Positions 38,906 to 48,002 of a stretch of 64,000 nucleotides of DNA are shown one piece after another; the stretch's first letter is position 1; every line of letters begins with the position of its first letter. The position numbers were made by a program, and so were the translations under genes. A model generated the notes under the pieces. The model had not been told where the DNA came from. It saw only the letters and a program-made list of their open reading frames with translations, and did not search any database. The DNA comes from Curtobacterium sp. MCBD17_035 (lineage in GTDB: Bacteria; Actinomycetota; Actinomycetes; Actinomycetales; Microbacteriaceae), in NCBI RefSeq assembly GCF_003234815.2, contig NZ_CP126279.1, forward strand, positions 1,550,001-1,614,000, in the 5' to 3' direction.

Positions 38906-39000
38906 GCCCCTCTCGAGCACGGATCGCTCGTCCTCGGCCACGGATCGGCCTCCGCCACCGGCGACCCCTCGTGGTCGCCGTCCTCGTGGAACGGCTGGTC

Positions 39001-39345
39001 ATGCTCGACTCCGTGTCGACCTCGGCGCTGCAGAGCGCGCTCGACGGTCTCTCGCTCCGGCAGAAGGTGATCGCGAACAACGTCGCGAACATCAACACGC
39101 CGAACTACCACGCCGAGAAGGTGCAGTTCGAGGACGCGCTCGCCCAGTCCGTCGCGGACGGGAACGGCAGCACGACGCCGACCATCGCGCGGAGCCTCGA
39201 GCCGACGAACACGAACGGCAACAACGTCGACCTCGACGAGGAGACGCTGTCGAACGTCGACACGACCCTGCGGTACCAGTTCGCGTCACAGGCGATGAAC
39301 GCGGAGCTCACGGCGGTCCGCGCGGCGATGCGGACCGACTCGTGA
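39001..39345 (+). CDS. flgB: Flagellar basal-body rod protein FlgB
   Basis: 114-residue proximal rod protein with the family core GLSLRQKVIANNVANINTPN followed by YHAEKVQFEDALAQ and a C-terminal helix RYQFASQAMNAELTAVRAAM. It is first in a ten-gene overlapping operon running to fliK. The ribosome site is weak; an upstream in-frame GTG is an alternative start. Confidence 0.93.
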   Translation: MLDSVSTSALQSALDGLSLRQKVIANNVANINTPNYHAEKVQFEDALAQSVADGNGSTTPTIARSLEPTNTNGNNVDLDEETLSNVDTTLRYQFASQAMNAELTAVRAAMRTDS

Positions 39346-39737
39346 CCACGTTCGACGCGATCGGCATCGCGAGCACCGGCCTCACGGTGCACCGGAAGTG
39401 GCTCGACGCGATCTCGGACAACATCGCGAACGTCAACACGGTCAAGTCCATGGACGACTCGGCGTTCCAGGCCCGGTACGTCGAGGTCCAGGAGGGCGAC
39501 GGCGTCTCCGGCGCCTACGTCGAGGGCGCAGCGTTCGGCAGTGCCGCCGGCCGCGTGACCTACGACCCGGACAACCCGCTCGCGAACAAGGAGGGGTACG
39601 TCCGGATGCCGGACATCGACCTCGGGACGCAGATGGCGGACCTCATCATGGCCCAGCGCGGCTACCAGGCGAACGCCGCCGTGGTCGACCGTGCCAAGAC
39701 CGCCTACGAGGCGGCACTCCAGATCGGGAAGAACTGA
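39342..39737 (+). CDS. flgC: Flagellar basal-body rod protein FlgC
   Basis: 131-residue rod protein. N-terminal FDAIGIASTGLTVHRKWLDA and ISDNIANVNTVKSMDDSAFQ, then PLANKEGYVRMPDIDLGTQM and MAQRGYQANAAVVDRAKTAY are typical. The GTG start overlaps the flgB stop by four bases. Confidence 0.95.
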   Translation: MTTFDAIGIASTGLTVHRKWLDAISDNIANVNTVKSMDDSAFQARYVEVQEGDGVSGAYVEGAAFGSAAGRVTYDPDNPLANKEGYVRMPDIDLGTQMADLIMAQRGYQANAAVVDRAKTAYEAALQIGKN

Positions 39738-40066
39738 TGCCCATCGACGCCGTCAACGGGGTCACCACGAACGCGCTCTCCGGCGTGTTCGGCACCTCGC
39801 AGGCCACCACGCCCGCCACCACCGCCGAGCCCACGACCGGCACCGACGGGTCGTTCGCCACGAGTCTCGGCAACGCGGTGGACGGCCTCCAGTCGCTCGA
39901 GAGCCAGTCGAACACGCTCGCCGTCAAGGCCGTGACCGGGAACCTCGACGACATCCACGACGCGACCATCGCCGCCACCCGCGCGCAGGTGACGCTCGAA
40001 CTCGTCTCCGCCGTGCGGAACAAGGGCGTCGACGCCTTCAACGAGATCATGAGGATGCAGGCCTGA
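39737..40066 (+). CDS. fliE: Flagellar hook-basal body protein FliE
   Basis: 109-residue MS-ring/rod adaptor. The C-terminal pattern TGNLDDIHDATIAATRAQVT followed by LELVSAVRNKGVDAFNEIMR is diagnostic. The N-terminus is Thr-rich and variable. It overlaps both neighbours by one base (TGATG). Confidence 0.93.
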   Translation: MPIDAVNGVTTNALSGVFGTSQATTPATTAEPTTGTDGSFATSLGNAVDGLQSLESQSNTLAVKAVTGNLDDIHDATIAATRAQVTLELVSAVRNKGVDAFNEIMRMQA

Positions 40067-41760
40067 TGCCGCTCGCACTCCGCAACGCGTTCGCGCGTCT
40101 CGGCGCGACCCTCAAGGGCTTCAGTGTCGCGCAGCGCACCATCGCGGTCATCGGGATCGCGGCCGTCGTGCTCGGCGCGATCGCCCTGACGAGCTGGCTC
40201 TCGAAGCCCTCGTACGCGCCGCTGTTCACCGGCCTCGCCGCCACCGACGCGAGCTCGATCACCGACCAGCTGACGACGGACAACGTGCCGTACCAGCTCA
40301 CCGACGGCGGGGCGACCATCCTCGTGCCCCAGGGCGACGTGTACCAGGAACGCCTCAAGGCGGCCTCGAACGGGCTGCCGTCGTCGAACGAGGGTGGGTA
40401 CGCACTGCTCGACAAGATGGGCGTCACGGCGTCGGAGTTCCAGCAGAACGTCACGTACAAGCGCGCGATCGAGGGCGAGCTCGCCAAGACGATCAGCGCC
40501 ATGGACGGCGTGCAGACGGCGTCCGTGCAGCTCGCGATCCCCGAGAAGAGCGTGTTCGTCTCGGAGACCAAGGACCCGACCGCGTCGGTGTTCGTCGAGC
40601 CGAAGGCCGGCCAGACGCTGAGCACCGAGCAGGTCCAGGCGATCGTCCACCTGACGAGTGCCGCCGTCGAGGGCATGCAGCCGACCGACGTCTCGGTCGT
40701 CGACGCGAAGGGCGACGTGCTCTCGGCCGTCGGCACCGGCACCACCGGCGGGTCCGACGACCAGGCGAGCGACTACGACACCCGCGTCGGCCAGCAGGTC
40801 CAGGCACTGCTCGACAAGGTGGTCGGCGCCGGCAACTCCTCGGTCGTCGTCGCGGCGACCATGGACCCGAACTCCGGGACGCGCACCACCGAGTCGTTCG
40901 CCCAGCCCACGAGCGGCCCCGTCGCGCTCAACGAGTCCAGCTCGACCGAGAGCTACGACGGCTCCGGCGCCGGCGGATCCGGAGCGACCGGTGTCCTCGG
41001 CCCGGACAACATCGCCGTGCCGAGCGGCAGTTCGACGAGCGGCACGAGCGGATCGAGTGGGTCCAGCGGCTCGGGCAACGGTTACACGAACGAGTCGTCG
41101 ACCAAGGACAACGCCGTCGACAAGACGACCGAGACCACCACGATCCCGGCCGGTGCGCTCAACCGGCAGACGATCTCGGTCGCGCTCGACAGCAAGGCCG
41201 CCAAGGGCGTCAACCTGCAGAGCATCGACGACCTCGTGGCCAACGCCGCCGGTGTCGACCAGACCCGCGGCGACCAGGTGAAGGTCGCGGTCGTCGACTT
41301 CAACAACGACGCGGCCAAGCAGGCCGCCGCCGCGCTCAAGGCCGCCGACGCCCAGGCCGCCGCGACCGCGATGTGGTCCACCATCCGCACCGCGGCCATC
41401 GTGGGCGGTGTCGTGCTCGCGATCGTCGCCGTGCTCGTCATGATGGCCCGCCGGGGTCGGCGCGCCGAACGCGAGGACGTCGACCTCGGCGAGCTCGACG
41501 CGTTCTCCGACGCGTACGAGCTGCCGATCGCGCTCGACGGTGCGGACCCGCGTGCGTCGCTCGCCGCGGCGGACGCACCGACCATCGCGCTGCCGACGCT
41601 CGGTGAGGCGCCCACCGGAGACGCCCCGACCGAGGTGCTCTCGAGCGAGGACGTCACGGCGGAGCGCCGGCGGGCGGACATCGCCGCCCTCGCCGAGCGT
41701 GATCCCGAGAAGACCGCCGACCTGCTCCGCGGGCTGCTCGACGACAGGACCTCGGTGTGA
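40066..41760 (+). CDS. fliF: Flagellar MS-ring protein FliF
   Basis: 564-residue membrane ring protein, platform of the export gate and the rotor. Transmembrane helices lie at about 24-44 and 439-461. The ring-building motifs run from PLFTGLAATDASSITDQL through EGELAKTISAMDGVQTASVQ. A Ser/Gly-rich linker (about 320-345) lies in the extracellular part. The C-terminal cytoplasmic tail (RADIAALAERDPEKTADLLR) is the FliG-binding segment. It overlaps fliE and fliG. Confidence 0.95.
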   Translation: MPLALRNAFARLGATLKGFSVAQRTIAVIGIAAVVLGAIALTSWLSKPSYAPLFTGLAATDASSITDQLTTDNVPYQLTDGGATILVPQGDVYQERLKAASNGLPSSNEGGYALLDKMGVTASEFQQNVTYKRAIEGELAKTISAMDGVQTASVQLAIPEKSVFVSETKDPTASVFVEPKAGQTLSTEQVQAIVHLTSAAVEGMQPTDVSVVDAKGDVLSAVGTGTTGGSDDQASDYDTRVGQQVQALLDKVVGAGNSSVVVAATMDPNSGTRTTESFAQPTSGPVALNESSSTESYDGSGAGGSGATGVLGPDNIAVPSGSSTSGTSGSSGSSGSGNGYTNESSTKDNAVDKTTETTTIPAGALNRQTISVALDSKAAKGVNLQSIDDLVANAAGVDQTRGDQVKVAVVDFNNDAAKQAAAALKAADAQAAATAMWSTIRTAAIVGGVVLAIVAVLVMMARRGRRAEREDVDLGELDAFSDAYELPIALDGADPRASLAAADAPTIALPTLGEAPTGDAPTEVLSSEDVTAERRRADIAALAERDPEKTADLLRGLLDDRTSV

Positions 41761-42812
41761 GCACGCCGCTGACGACCCCGAGCAGCGGGGCCCCGACGGC
41801 CGGGACGCAACAGCTCACCGGCGCGCAGAAGGTCGCGGTCATCCTCATGCAGATGGACACGGCCAGCGCCGCGAAGGTCATGAAGCAGTTCTCGGAGCTC
41901 GAAGCCGAGGAGATCACGGCCGAGATCGTCCGGATGCGCCGCGTCGACCAGACGGTGGCGGACCGCGCGATCGCCGAGTTCCACCGCATCAGCACGACCG
42001 GCCGAGTCACCCGCCGCGGGGGCAAGGACGCCGCGCTCGGACTGCTCGAGGCGTCGTTCGGCTCCGAGCGGGCCGCGGGTGTCATGGAACGCCTGGCGTC
42101 CACGATGGCCGGGGCGTCGTTCGAGTTCCTCGACGAGGCCGAGCCCGGGCAGGTCGTCACGCTGCTCGACGGCGAGCTGCCGCAGACGATCGCGCTCGTG
42201 CTCGCGCACCTCAGCGCCGGGCAGGCGTCCGCGGTGCTCGCCGGCATCGACGAGGCCGCGCGGACCGACGTCGCGCAGGCGTTCGCGACCATGGGCACGG
42301 CGACCCCGGAGGCCGTCGGGATCGTGGCCGCCACGCTCCGCGGTCGCGCCGGCGCCGTCGTCGCTCCCCGCGAGAGCGTCGAGGTCGTCGGCGGCATCGC
42401 GCCCCTCGTCGAGATCATCAACCGGTCGGACGTGTCGACCGAGCGGGCCCTGCTCGACAGCCTCGAGTCGCGCGACCCGGAGCTCGCCGAGGACATCCGG
42501 TCGCGCATGCTCACGTTCGCCGACATCGTCAAGCTCGAGGCGCGGGACATCCAGCAGGTGCTCCGCGGCATCGACTCGAAGGTGCTCGCGACGGCGATGA
42601 AGGGCGCGCAGCAGGCGGTCGTCGAGACCATCCGCGCGAACGTGTCCGAGCGCAACCGTGACCTGCTCGACGACGAGGTGCAGTCGATGGGGCCGGTCCG
42701 CATGTCGCAGGTCGAGGAAGCACGTGCCGAGGTGGTCCGTTCCATCCGCGAGCTCGAGGCCCAGGGCGTCATCACGGTGCACCGCGCCGAGGAGGACGAC
42801 TTCGTTGAGTGA
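41757..42812 (+). CDS. fliG: Flagellar motor switch protein FliG
   Basis: 351-residue rotor protein that contacts FliF, FliM and the stator. The N-domain opens with LTGAQKVAVILMQMDTASAA. The middle domain has EPGQVVTLLDGELPQTIALV and LAHLSAGQASAVLAGI. The C-terminal torque domain has DPELAEDIRSRMLTFADIVK and LARDIQQVLRG-like AR(D)IQQVLRGIDSKVLATAMKG with SERNRDLLDDEVQSMGPVRM. It starts at GTG, overlapping fliF by four bases. Confidence 0.96.
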   Translation: MSTPLTTPSSGAPTAGTQQLTGAQKVAVILMQMDTASAAKVMKQFSELEAEEITAEIVRMRRVDQTVADRAIAEFHRISTTGRVTRRGGKDAALGLLEASFGSERAAGVMERLASTMAGASFEFLDEAEPGQVVTLLDGELPQTIALVLAHLSAGQASAVLAGIDEAARTDVAQAFATMGTATPEAVGIVAATLRGRAGAVVAPRESVEVVGGIAPLVEIINRSDVSTERALLDSLESRDPELAEDIRSRMLTFADIVKLEARDIQQVLRGIDSKVLATAMKGAQQAVVETIRANVSERNRDLLDDEVQSMGPVRMSQVEEARAEVVRSIRELEAQGVITVHRAEEDDFVE

Positions 42813-43467
42813 CGTCGACACGAGCGCTGCCACGTTCACCCGGATCGCCTATCCCTCGATCGCGGCCCCGGCCGAGGAGCGTCGGAAGGCGCAGGCCGAC
42901 GTGCGCGGTCACGCCGCGGGCTACGCGGCGGGCCTGCGCGCCGCCGAGGCCGAGGCGTCGGCGCGGCGGGCTGAGCTCGAGGCCGAGCACGTGGCCCGCA
43001 CCGCAGCGCTCGAGGCGCGGACGGCCGCCGCCGTGGCCGCGCTCGAGACCGCGACGCGCGCGCTCGTGGCACGCGTGGTCCCGGTGCTGCACGAGGCCGA
43101 GGAGACCGTGGTCACCACCGCCGTGGAGCTCGCCGAAGCCGTCGTCGGACACGAGATCCGGGCCTCCCGGGCGGTGCCCACCGACGGCCGGGAGGCGCAG
43201 CACCCGTCCGGCGCGCTCGCGACCGTCCGACGCGTGCTCGCGTCCCTCGACACCGACGTCGCGCTGGCGGTGCGCCTCAGCCCGGCGGACGCCGCCGCCG
43301 TCGCAGGGGCCGCTCTGCCGGTCCCCATCGTCGCGGACCCGGCGTTGCGCGACGGCGACGCCGTGGTCGACCTGCCCTCCGGGATCCTCGACGCGCGCAT
43401 CACCACGGCGTTCGCCCGCGTGCGTGCCGCGCTCGACCTCGCGCCGGACGACGGGACCGCCTCGTGA
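42805..43467 (+). CDS. fliH: Flagellar assembly protein FliH
   Basis: 220-residue stator-like regulator of the FliI export ATPase. The Ala/Glu-rich central coiled coil (about 30-105) and the C-terminal domain with ETVVTTAVELAEAVVGHEIR and GDAVVDLPSGILDARITTAF fit FliH/HrpE. No ATG or GTG suits the frame; I infer the TTG at 42805, which overlaps the fliG stop by eight bases and has GAGGAGG nine bases upstream. Confidence 0.85.
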   Translation: MSDVDTSAATFTRIAYPSIAAPAEERRKAQADVRGHAAGYAAGLRAAEAEASARRAELEAEHVARTAALEARTAAAVAALETATRALVARVVPVLHEAEETVVTTAVELAEAVVGHEIRASRAVPTDGREAQHPSGALATVRRVLASLDTDVALAVRLSPADAAAVAGAALPVPIVADPALRDGDAVVDLPSGILDARITTAFARVRAALDLAPDDGTAS

Positions 43468-44801
43468 GCGTGGGAACGCCGCTGCGGATCCGTCCGGCGG
43501 CACTCGACCGCGCCGTCGCGGCGGCACGTCCGCAGCGGGTCGGCGTCGTCACGAGCGCCGTCGGACTCGGACTCACGATCGCGGGGCTCGACTGCGCGAT
43601 CGGCGAGGTCGTCGCCGTCGGCCGGGACGGCGAACCACCGGTCGCCGTCGAGGTCGTGGCCACCGACGCGAGCGGCATCCGCTGCATGCCGCTCCACCGA
43701 CTCACCGGCGTGACGGCGGGCACCCCGGCACGGCCGACCGGGCGTCCCGTGCTCGTGCCCACCGGTGCCGGTCTGTTCGGGCGTGTGCTCGACGGGCTCG
43801 GGCGGCCGATCGACGGTGCCGGGCCGCTCGACGCCGACGACCTGGTGCCCCTCGACCACGACACGCCCTCCGCCATGCACCGCGCACGGATCGCGACCCC
43901 GCTCCAGCTCGGCGTCCGCGTGCTCGACACCCTCACCACCGTCGGCCGAGGGCAGCGCCTGGGGCTGTTCGCCGGCTCGGGTGTCGGCAAGTCGTCCCTG
44001 CTGTCGATGATCGCGCGGGGGAGCGACGCGGCCGTGAGCGTCATCGCCCTCGTCGGTGAACGCGGTCGCGAGGTCCGGGAGTTCCTCGAGGACGACCTCG
44101 GGCCAGCCGGGCTCGCTCGTTCGGTCGTCGTCGTCGCCACCTCCGACGAGCCGGCGCTCATGCGGCTCCGGGCGGCGTTCCTGGCGACCCGCATCGCCGA
44201 GTCGTTCCGCGACGCCGGACAGGACGTCGTCCTCATGATGGACTCGCTCACCCGCGTCGCGATGGCGCAGCGGGAGATCGGCCTGTCCGTGGGCGAGCCG
44301 CCCGCGACCCGCGGGTACCCGCCGTCGACCTTCTCGCTCCTCGCAGGCCTGCTCGAGCGTGCCGGAACGGACCGCGTCGGCAGCGTCACCGGCCTGTACA
44401 CGGTGCTCGTCGACGGCGACGACCACAACGAGCCGATCGCCGACGCGGCGCGGAGCATCCTCGACGGGCACGTCGTGCTCGACCGGCGCCTGGCGGTCAC
44501 GGGACACTTCCCGTCCGTCGACCCCCTCGGGTCGGTGTCCCGCGTCGCCGGCAAGGTGACGCCCGCGGACCGCCGCTCCCTCGCCACCACGCTCCGATCG
44601 GTCATGGCCGCGCGGAAGGCCGCGCAGGACCTGCTCGACGTCGGGGCGTACCAGCGGGGGAGCAACCCCCTCGTCGACGCCGCGGTGGACCACCAGGGCG
44701 CGATCGACGCGTTCCTCCGGCAGGGCATGGACGAGCGCGCCGAGGCCGAGGACTCCTGGCGACGGCTCGCCGCCCTGGTCGCGCGGTTCGGGGGCGTCTG
44801 A
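43464..44801 (+). CDS. fliI: Flagellum-specific ATPase FliI
   Basis: 445-residue hexameric ATPase of the flagellar type III export apparatus, related to F1 beta. Walker A is GLFAGSGVGKSSLL (around 168-181) and Walker B is VVLMMDSLTRVAMAQRE (around 254). Also present are GERGREVREFLEDDL and the conserved GEPPATRGYPPSTFSLLAGL. It overlaps fliH by four bases and fliJ by one. Confidence 0.96.
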   Translation: MSVGTPLRIRPAALDRAVAAARPQRVGVVTSAVGLGLTIAGLDCAIGEVVAVGRDGEPPVAVEVVATDASGIRCMPLHRLTGVTAGTPARPTGRPVLVPTGAGLFGRVLDGLGRPIDGAGPLDADDLVPLDHDTPSAMHRARIATPLQLGVRVLDTLTTVGRGQRLGLFAGSGVGKSSLLSMIARGSDAAVSVIALVGERGREVREFLEDDLGPAGLARSVVVVATSDEPALMRLRAAFLATRIAESFRDAGQDVVLMMDSLTRVAMAQREIGLSVGEPPATRGYPPSTFSLLAGLLERAGTDRVGSVTGLYTVLVDGDDHNEPIADAARSILDGHVVLDRRLAVTGHFPSVDPLGSVSRVAGKVTPADRRSLATTLRSVMAARKAAQDLLDVGAYQRGSNPLVDAAVDHQGAIDAFLRQGMDERAEAEDSWRRLAALVARFGGV

Positions 44802-45271
44802 TGCCCCGCCGCTTCGCCCTGGCCGGACTGCTCCGCCTCCGGCACGCGCAACAGGACCAGGCCGCCGCCGAGCTGGCTGCCGCCAACGAGCGGCTCCGCG
44901 ACGCCGCCGACGCACGGATGGCCGCCCGCCGCACGCTCGACGACCCGCAGGCCGAGGTCACCGACGCCGCGGTGCTCAGCGCGGTCGCCGCCGCCCGCGC
45001 CGCGACCCGCGGGATGCTCGAGGAGCTCGCGGGGGTCGAGGCCACCCGCCGTGCCGCCGCCGACCGGGCCCGCAGTGCCCACCACGACGCACGCCGTGCC
45101 GCGATCGGACTCGAGAAGCTCGAGCAACGGCACGCCGAGCGCGTCGCCGAGGAGGACCTGCGCGCCGAACAGCTCGTCCTCGACGAGATCGCCGCCCGCA
45201 CGGCACGACCCACGCCGCCGGAGACCGAGCGTCCCGCGGCCCCGACCGACCCCACCGGAGGTGCCCGATGA
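44801..45271 (+). CDS. fliJ: Flagellar export protein FliJ
   Basis: 156 residues, almost wholly an Ala/Arg/Glu-rich antiparallel coiled coil (RFALAGLLRLRHAQQDQAAA to RHAERVAEEDLRAEQLVLDE) with a Pro/Thr tail. Sequence identity with known FliJ is low, but position after fliI, length and coiled-coil nature match. FliJ links FliI to the export gate. It overlaps fliI (TGATG) and the next gene (four bases). Confidence 0.85.
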   Translation: MPRRFALAGLLRLRHAQQDQAAAELAAANERLRDAADARMAARRTLDDPQAEVTDAAVLSAVAAARAATRGMLEELAGVEATRRAAADRARSAHHDARRAAIGLEKLEQRHAERVAEEDLRAEQLVLDEIAARTARPTPPETERPAAPTDPTGGAR

Positions 45272-46161
45272 CCGTCGACGCGGTGTTCGCCCGGATCCAG
45301 GAGATCCAGTCCCAGATCGCCACCCTGCGCGGCGGTGTCGACGCGAGCGCGACCGCCACGAGTTCCACCGATGCCTCGACCGCGTTCGCGGACGCCCTGA
45401 GCGCCGCGAGCGACCCGACGACGGCGACCGGCGCCAGTGCCACCGCTGCTCCGGCCACCACCGACGCTGCCGCGCCGACGTCGACGGATGCCGAGGCCGG
45501 CACGCTGGCGACGGGGTCCGGGGCCACCGGAACCGAGGTCGTGGCGGACGCGGAGAAATACCTCGGCGTGCCGTACGTGTTCGGTGGCACCACCCGGTCC
45601 GGTATGGACTGCTCGGGACTCGTCCAGACGGTGTTCAAGGACCTCGGCGTCCACATGCCCCGCGTCGTGCCGGACCAGGCGAAGATGGGCGTCGCCGTGC
45701 CCTCGCTGGCCCAGGCGCAGCCCGGGGACCTCATCATCCCGAAGGGCGAGGGCCACGTCGTCATCTACGTCGGCAACGGGAAGGTGCTCCACGCGCCGCA
45801 CCCCGGCAAGGACGTCCGCATCGTCGACAACTGGCTGAAGGACAGCGACATCGCGACGATCCGACGCATCGTGCCGTCGACCGCCACGTCCTCGCCCCCG
45901 TCCGCGGCCGCCTCCGACGCGTCCGCGGTCGCGTCCGCCCGGTCCCTCCTGGCGTCGCTGTCATCCGCGACGGGAGCGGGCTCGAGCGCGTCGTCGCTCG
46001 ACGCGCTGGCGTCGCTCGGCGGGCTGTCCTCACTGTCCTCGCTGTCCTCGCTCGGGGGCCTGTCGTCGCTCTCGTCGCTCGGCGGCACCGCGGGGACCTC
46101 GTCGGCCGACCTCCAGACAGCGGCGCTCATGTCGCTGCTCGGCGGCGGGAGCATCGCATGA
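45268..46161 (+). CDS. NlpC/P60 (C40) peptidase of the flagellar operon
   Basis: 297 residues. A Ser/Thr/Ala-rich region (about 25-88) separates an N-terminal helix from an NlpC/P60 domain (about 90-195) with catalytic Cys115 (GMDCSGLVQTVF), His163 (GHVVIYVGNGK) and a third residue at His175/178 (VLHAPHPG). The C-terminal 90 residues are Ser/Ala/Leu/Gly-rich with repeated SSL/GGL units encoded at 46017-46086. There is no Sec signal or anchor, and it overlaps both fliJ and fliK. I infer export through the flagellar apparatus to cut peptidoglycan for rod or hook passage, the task of FlgJ in proteobacteria. Confidence 0.85.
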   Translation: MTVDAVFARIQEIQSQIATLRGGVDASATATSSTDASTAFADALSAASDPTTATGASATAAPATTDAAAPTSTDAEAGTLATGSGATGTEVVADAEKYLGVPYVFGGTTRSGMDCSGLVQTVFKDLGVHMPRVVPDQAKMGVAVPSLAQAQPGDLIIPKGEGHVVIYVGNGKVLHAPHPGKDVRIVDNWLKDSDIATIRRIVPSTATSSPPSAAASDASAVASARSLLASLSSATGAGSSASSLDALASLGGLSSLSSLSSLGGLSSLSSLGGTAGTSSADLQTAALMSLLGGGSIA

Positions 46162-47942
46162 CCGTGCTCGCCACGCCCGCGGCACCGCCGCCCGCGGCGC
46201 CACGGTCCGGTACGGGACGTCCGACGTCGCCCACCGGCTCCGGGGACTTCGACGCGACCCTGGCCTCCGTCGCCACCGACAGCGATCGGGACGGCCGGTC
46301 CGACGACCGGCTGGACCAGGAGGCCGGCGTCCGACCCGATCACCGGCCCGCTCCGTCGACCGGGAGGCCCGGGAGCAGCCACGAGGACCGCGCCGCACGA
46401 CCACGGGGTCGCCACGACGGCGCCGACCGCCATGCGGAACGAGCCCGGTCGGCATCGACGCCCGCGAACGGGACGGACGCGGGCGACCAGTCCGGCGCCG
46501 ACGTCGGGGACGGGCTCGTGGACGTCGCCGGCGCCGCGGCGCTCGCGAGCCTGGCTGCTGCCGTCACCGGGGCGTCCTCGGCGACCGCCGGTGCGCCCTC
46601 GGCCGTGGCCGACACCGGAGCCGCGTCCGGCTCGGCCGGCGCTGTCCCGACGGGCGCGGGTGCTGCGCTCGACGTCCCCGGTGCCACGACCGCCACGGCC
46701 ACCACCGTCGCCGGGGGCGCCGTGCCGACGGGCGTCGGTCTCGGCGCGGACCCGACCACCGGCCGCCGCGCGGCGCTCGGGTCCGGTGCCTCCGGCCCGA
46801 CATCCGCCGTGCCGGCGACGCTCACCCCGATGGGGGGACTGCCCGGACTCGCCGCCGCCCCGGTGCCCGACGGCGTTCCCGGGAACACCTCGGCCGACGC
46901 GACGTCCGACCCGAGCGCGACCGCAGGCGTCCCCGGCACGCTCGCCGGAGGCACCACGGCCCCGGGTGGCGCCTCCGTCACGTCGACGTCGCCGGTCGGA
47001 GTCGACTCCGTCGGCCGCAGCCGGCTCGGCCGGAGTGCCACCGGCACCGGCGCCGGCACCGGCGCCTCCCGGTCCGGCTCAGTCGAGACCAGGACCTCCG
47101 AAGCCATCACCGACGGGGTCGGCATCGCCGGGCGCGCCACCGACGCCTCGAGCACCGGAGCGAGCGTCACCGGACCCGCCACGACCGGCACCGCGACGAG
47201 CGGCACCGCGACGACCGGACCCCTGCCGAGCGCGGCGGCGGCCAGCGGGGCGATCACCGCTCCGCCGTCGACGGCGACCGAGCGACCGGCGGTCCGCATG
47301 GCCTCCGCGGACGCCGCACCGTCCCTCCCGACCCGCACCGCGGGACCGGCTCCGGCCGGGCCGGCGCGCACGACGACCGGACCCGCGGCCGTCGACCAGC
47401 GCGCGCCGGACGCGGCCCCGTCCCTCCCGTTCGCCGTACCCGCGGTGGCCCCGGGAGCCGGACCGGCCGGTCCCGCGGTGTCGGCGACCGCCGCAGCGCC
47501 GTCGCCGACCCCCGCGCCGTTGGCGCAGCAGCTCGCGCGACCGCTGTTCACGCTCGCGGCAGCACCACACGGCGAGCATGTCGTGACCGTCACGGTGAGC
47601 CCGGAGACGCTCGGATCGGTGACCGTCCGCGCGCACGTGTCCGCCGACGGGATGCGCGTCGAGCTGTTCGCCGCGTCGGACGCGGGCCGGGACGCGGTGC
47701 GGTCGATCATGCCCGAGCTCCGACGTGACCTCGGGCAGACCGGGGTGGCGACGACACTCGACCTCTCGGGGCAGAACCAGCCGTCGGACACGGGCGGCGG
47801 CGACCGGCGACCCTCGACCGCCCCGAGGCCCGCGTCGGGCGGTCCGGTCGGGCCCACCGGCGCCACGGCGGCGTCCGCTGACGCCGCTGCGGCCGCCGGA
47901 CGGACGGCCACCCCGACCACCGGGCTCGACGTCCTCGCCTGA
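46158..47942 (+). CDS. fliK: Flagellar hook-length control protein FliK
   Basis: 594 residues. The first 440 or so are low-complexity Ala/Thr/Gly/Pro/Ser, as expected of the unfolded ruler part. The C-terminal Flg_hook domain (about 445-545) is recognised from HVVTVTVSPETLGSVTVRAH and RVELFAASDAGRDAVRSIMP then ELRRDLGQTGV. It measures hook length and switches export specificity. The start overlaps the peptidase stop (ATGA). Repeats such as TGTATSGTATTG suggest length variation between strains. Confidence 0.88.
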   Translation: MTVLATPAAPPPAAPRSGTGRPTSPTGSGDFDATLASVATDSDRDGRSDDRLDQEAGVRPDHRPAPSTGRPGSSHEDRAARPRGRHDGADRHAERARSASTPANGTDAGDQSGADVGDGLVDVAGAAALASLAAAVTGASSATAGAPSAVADTGAASGSAGAVPTGAGAALDVPGATTATATTVAGGAVPTGVGLGADPTTGRRAALGSGASGPTSAVPATLTPMGGLPGLAAAPVPDGVPGNTSADATSDPSATAGVPGTLAGGTTAPGGASVTSTSPVGVDSVGRSRLGRSATGTGAGTGASRSGSVETRTSEAITDGVGIAGRATDASSTGASVTGPATTGTATSGTATTGPLPSAAAASGAITAPPSTATERPAVRMASADAAPSLPTRTAGPAPAGPARTTTGPAAVDQRAPDAAPSLPFAVPAVAPGAGPAGPAVSATAAAPSPTPAPLAQQLARPLFTLAAAPHGEHVVTVTVSPETLGSVTVRAHVSADGMRVELFAASDAGRDAVRSIMPELRRDLGQTGVATTLDLSGQNQPSDTGGGDRRPSTAPRPASGGPVGPTGATAASADAAAAAGRTATPTTGLDVLA

Positions 47943-47947
47943 CGGCG

Positions 47948-47974
47948 CTGACGAGACCCGAACGACGACCGATA
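47948..47974 (+). promoter_or_regulatory. FliA-type promoter for flgD-flgE
   Basis: CTGAC (47948-47952), 15-base spacer, ACCGATA (47968-47974), starting five bases after the fliK stop and leaving a leader of about 22 bases before flgD. Confidence 0.75.
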
Positions 47975-48002
47975 GTCACCGAGAACGAACGAAGGACCGC
48001 AC

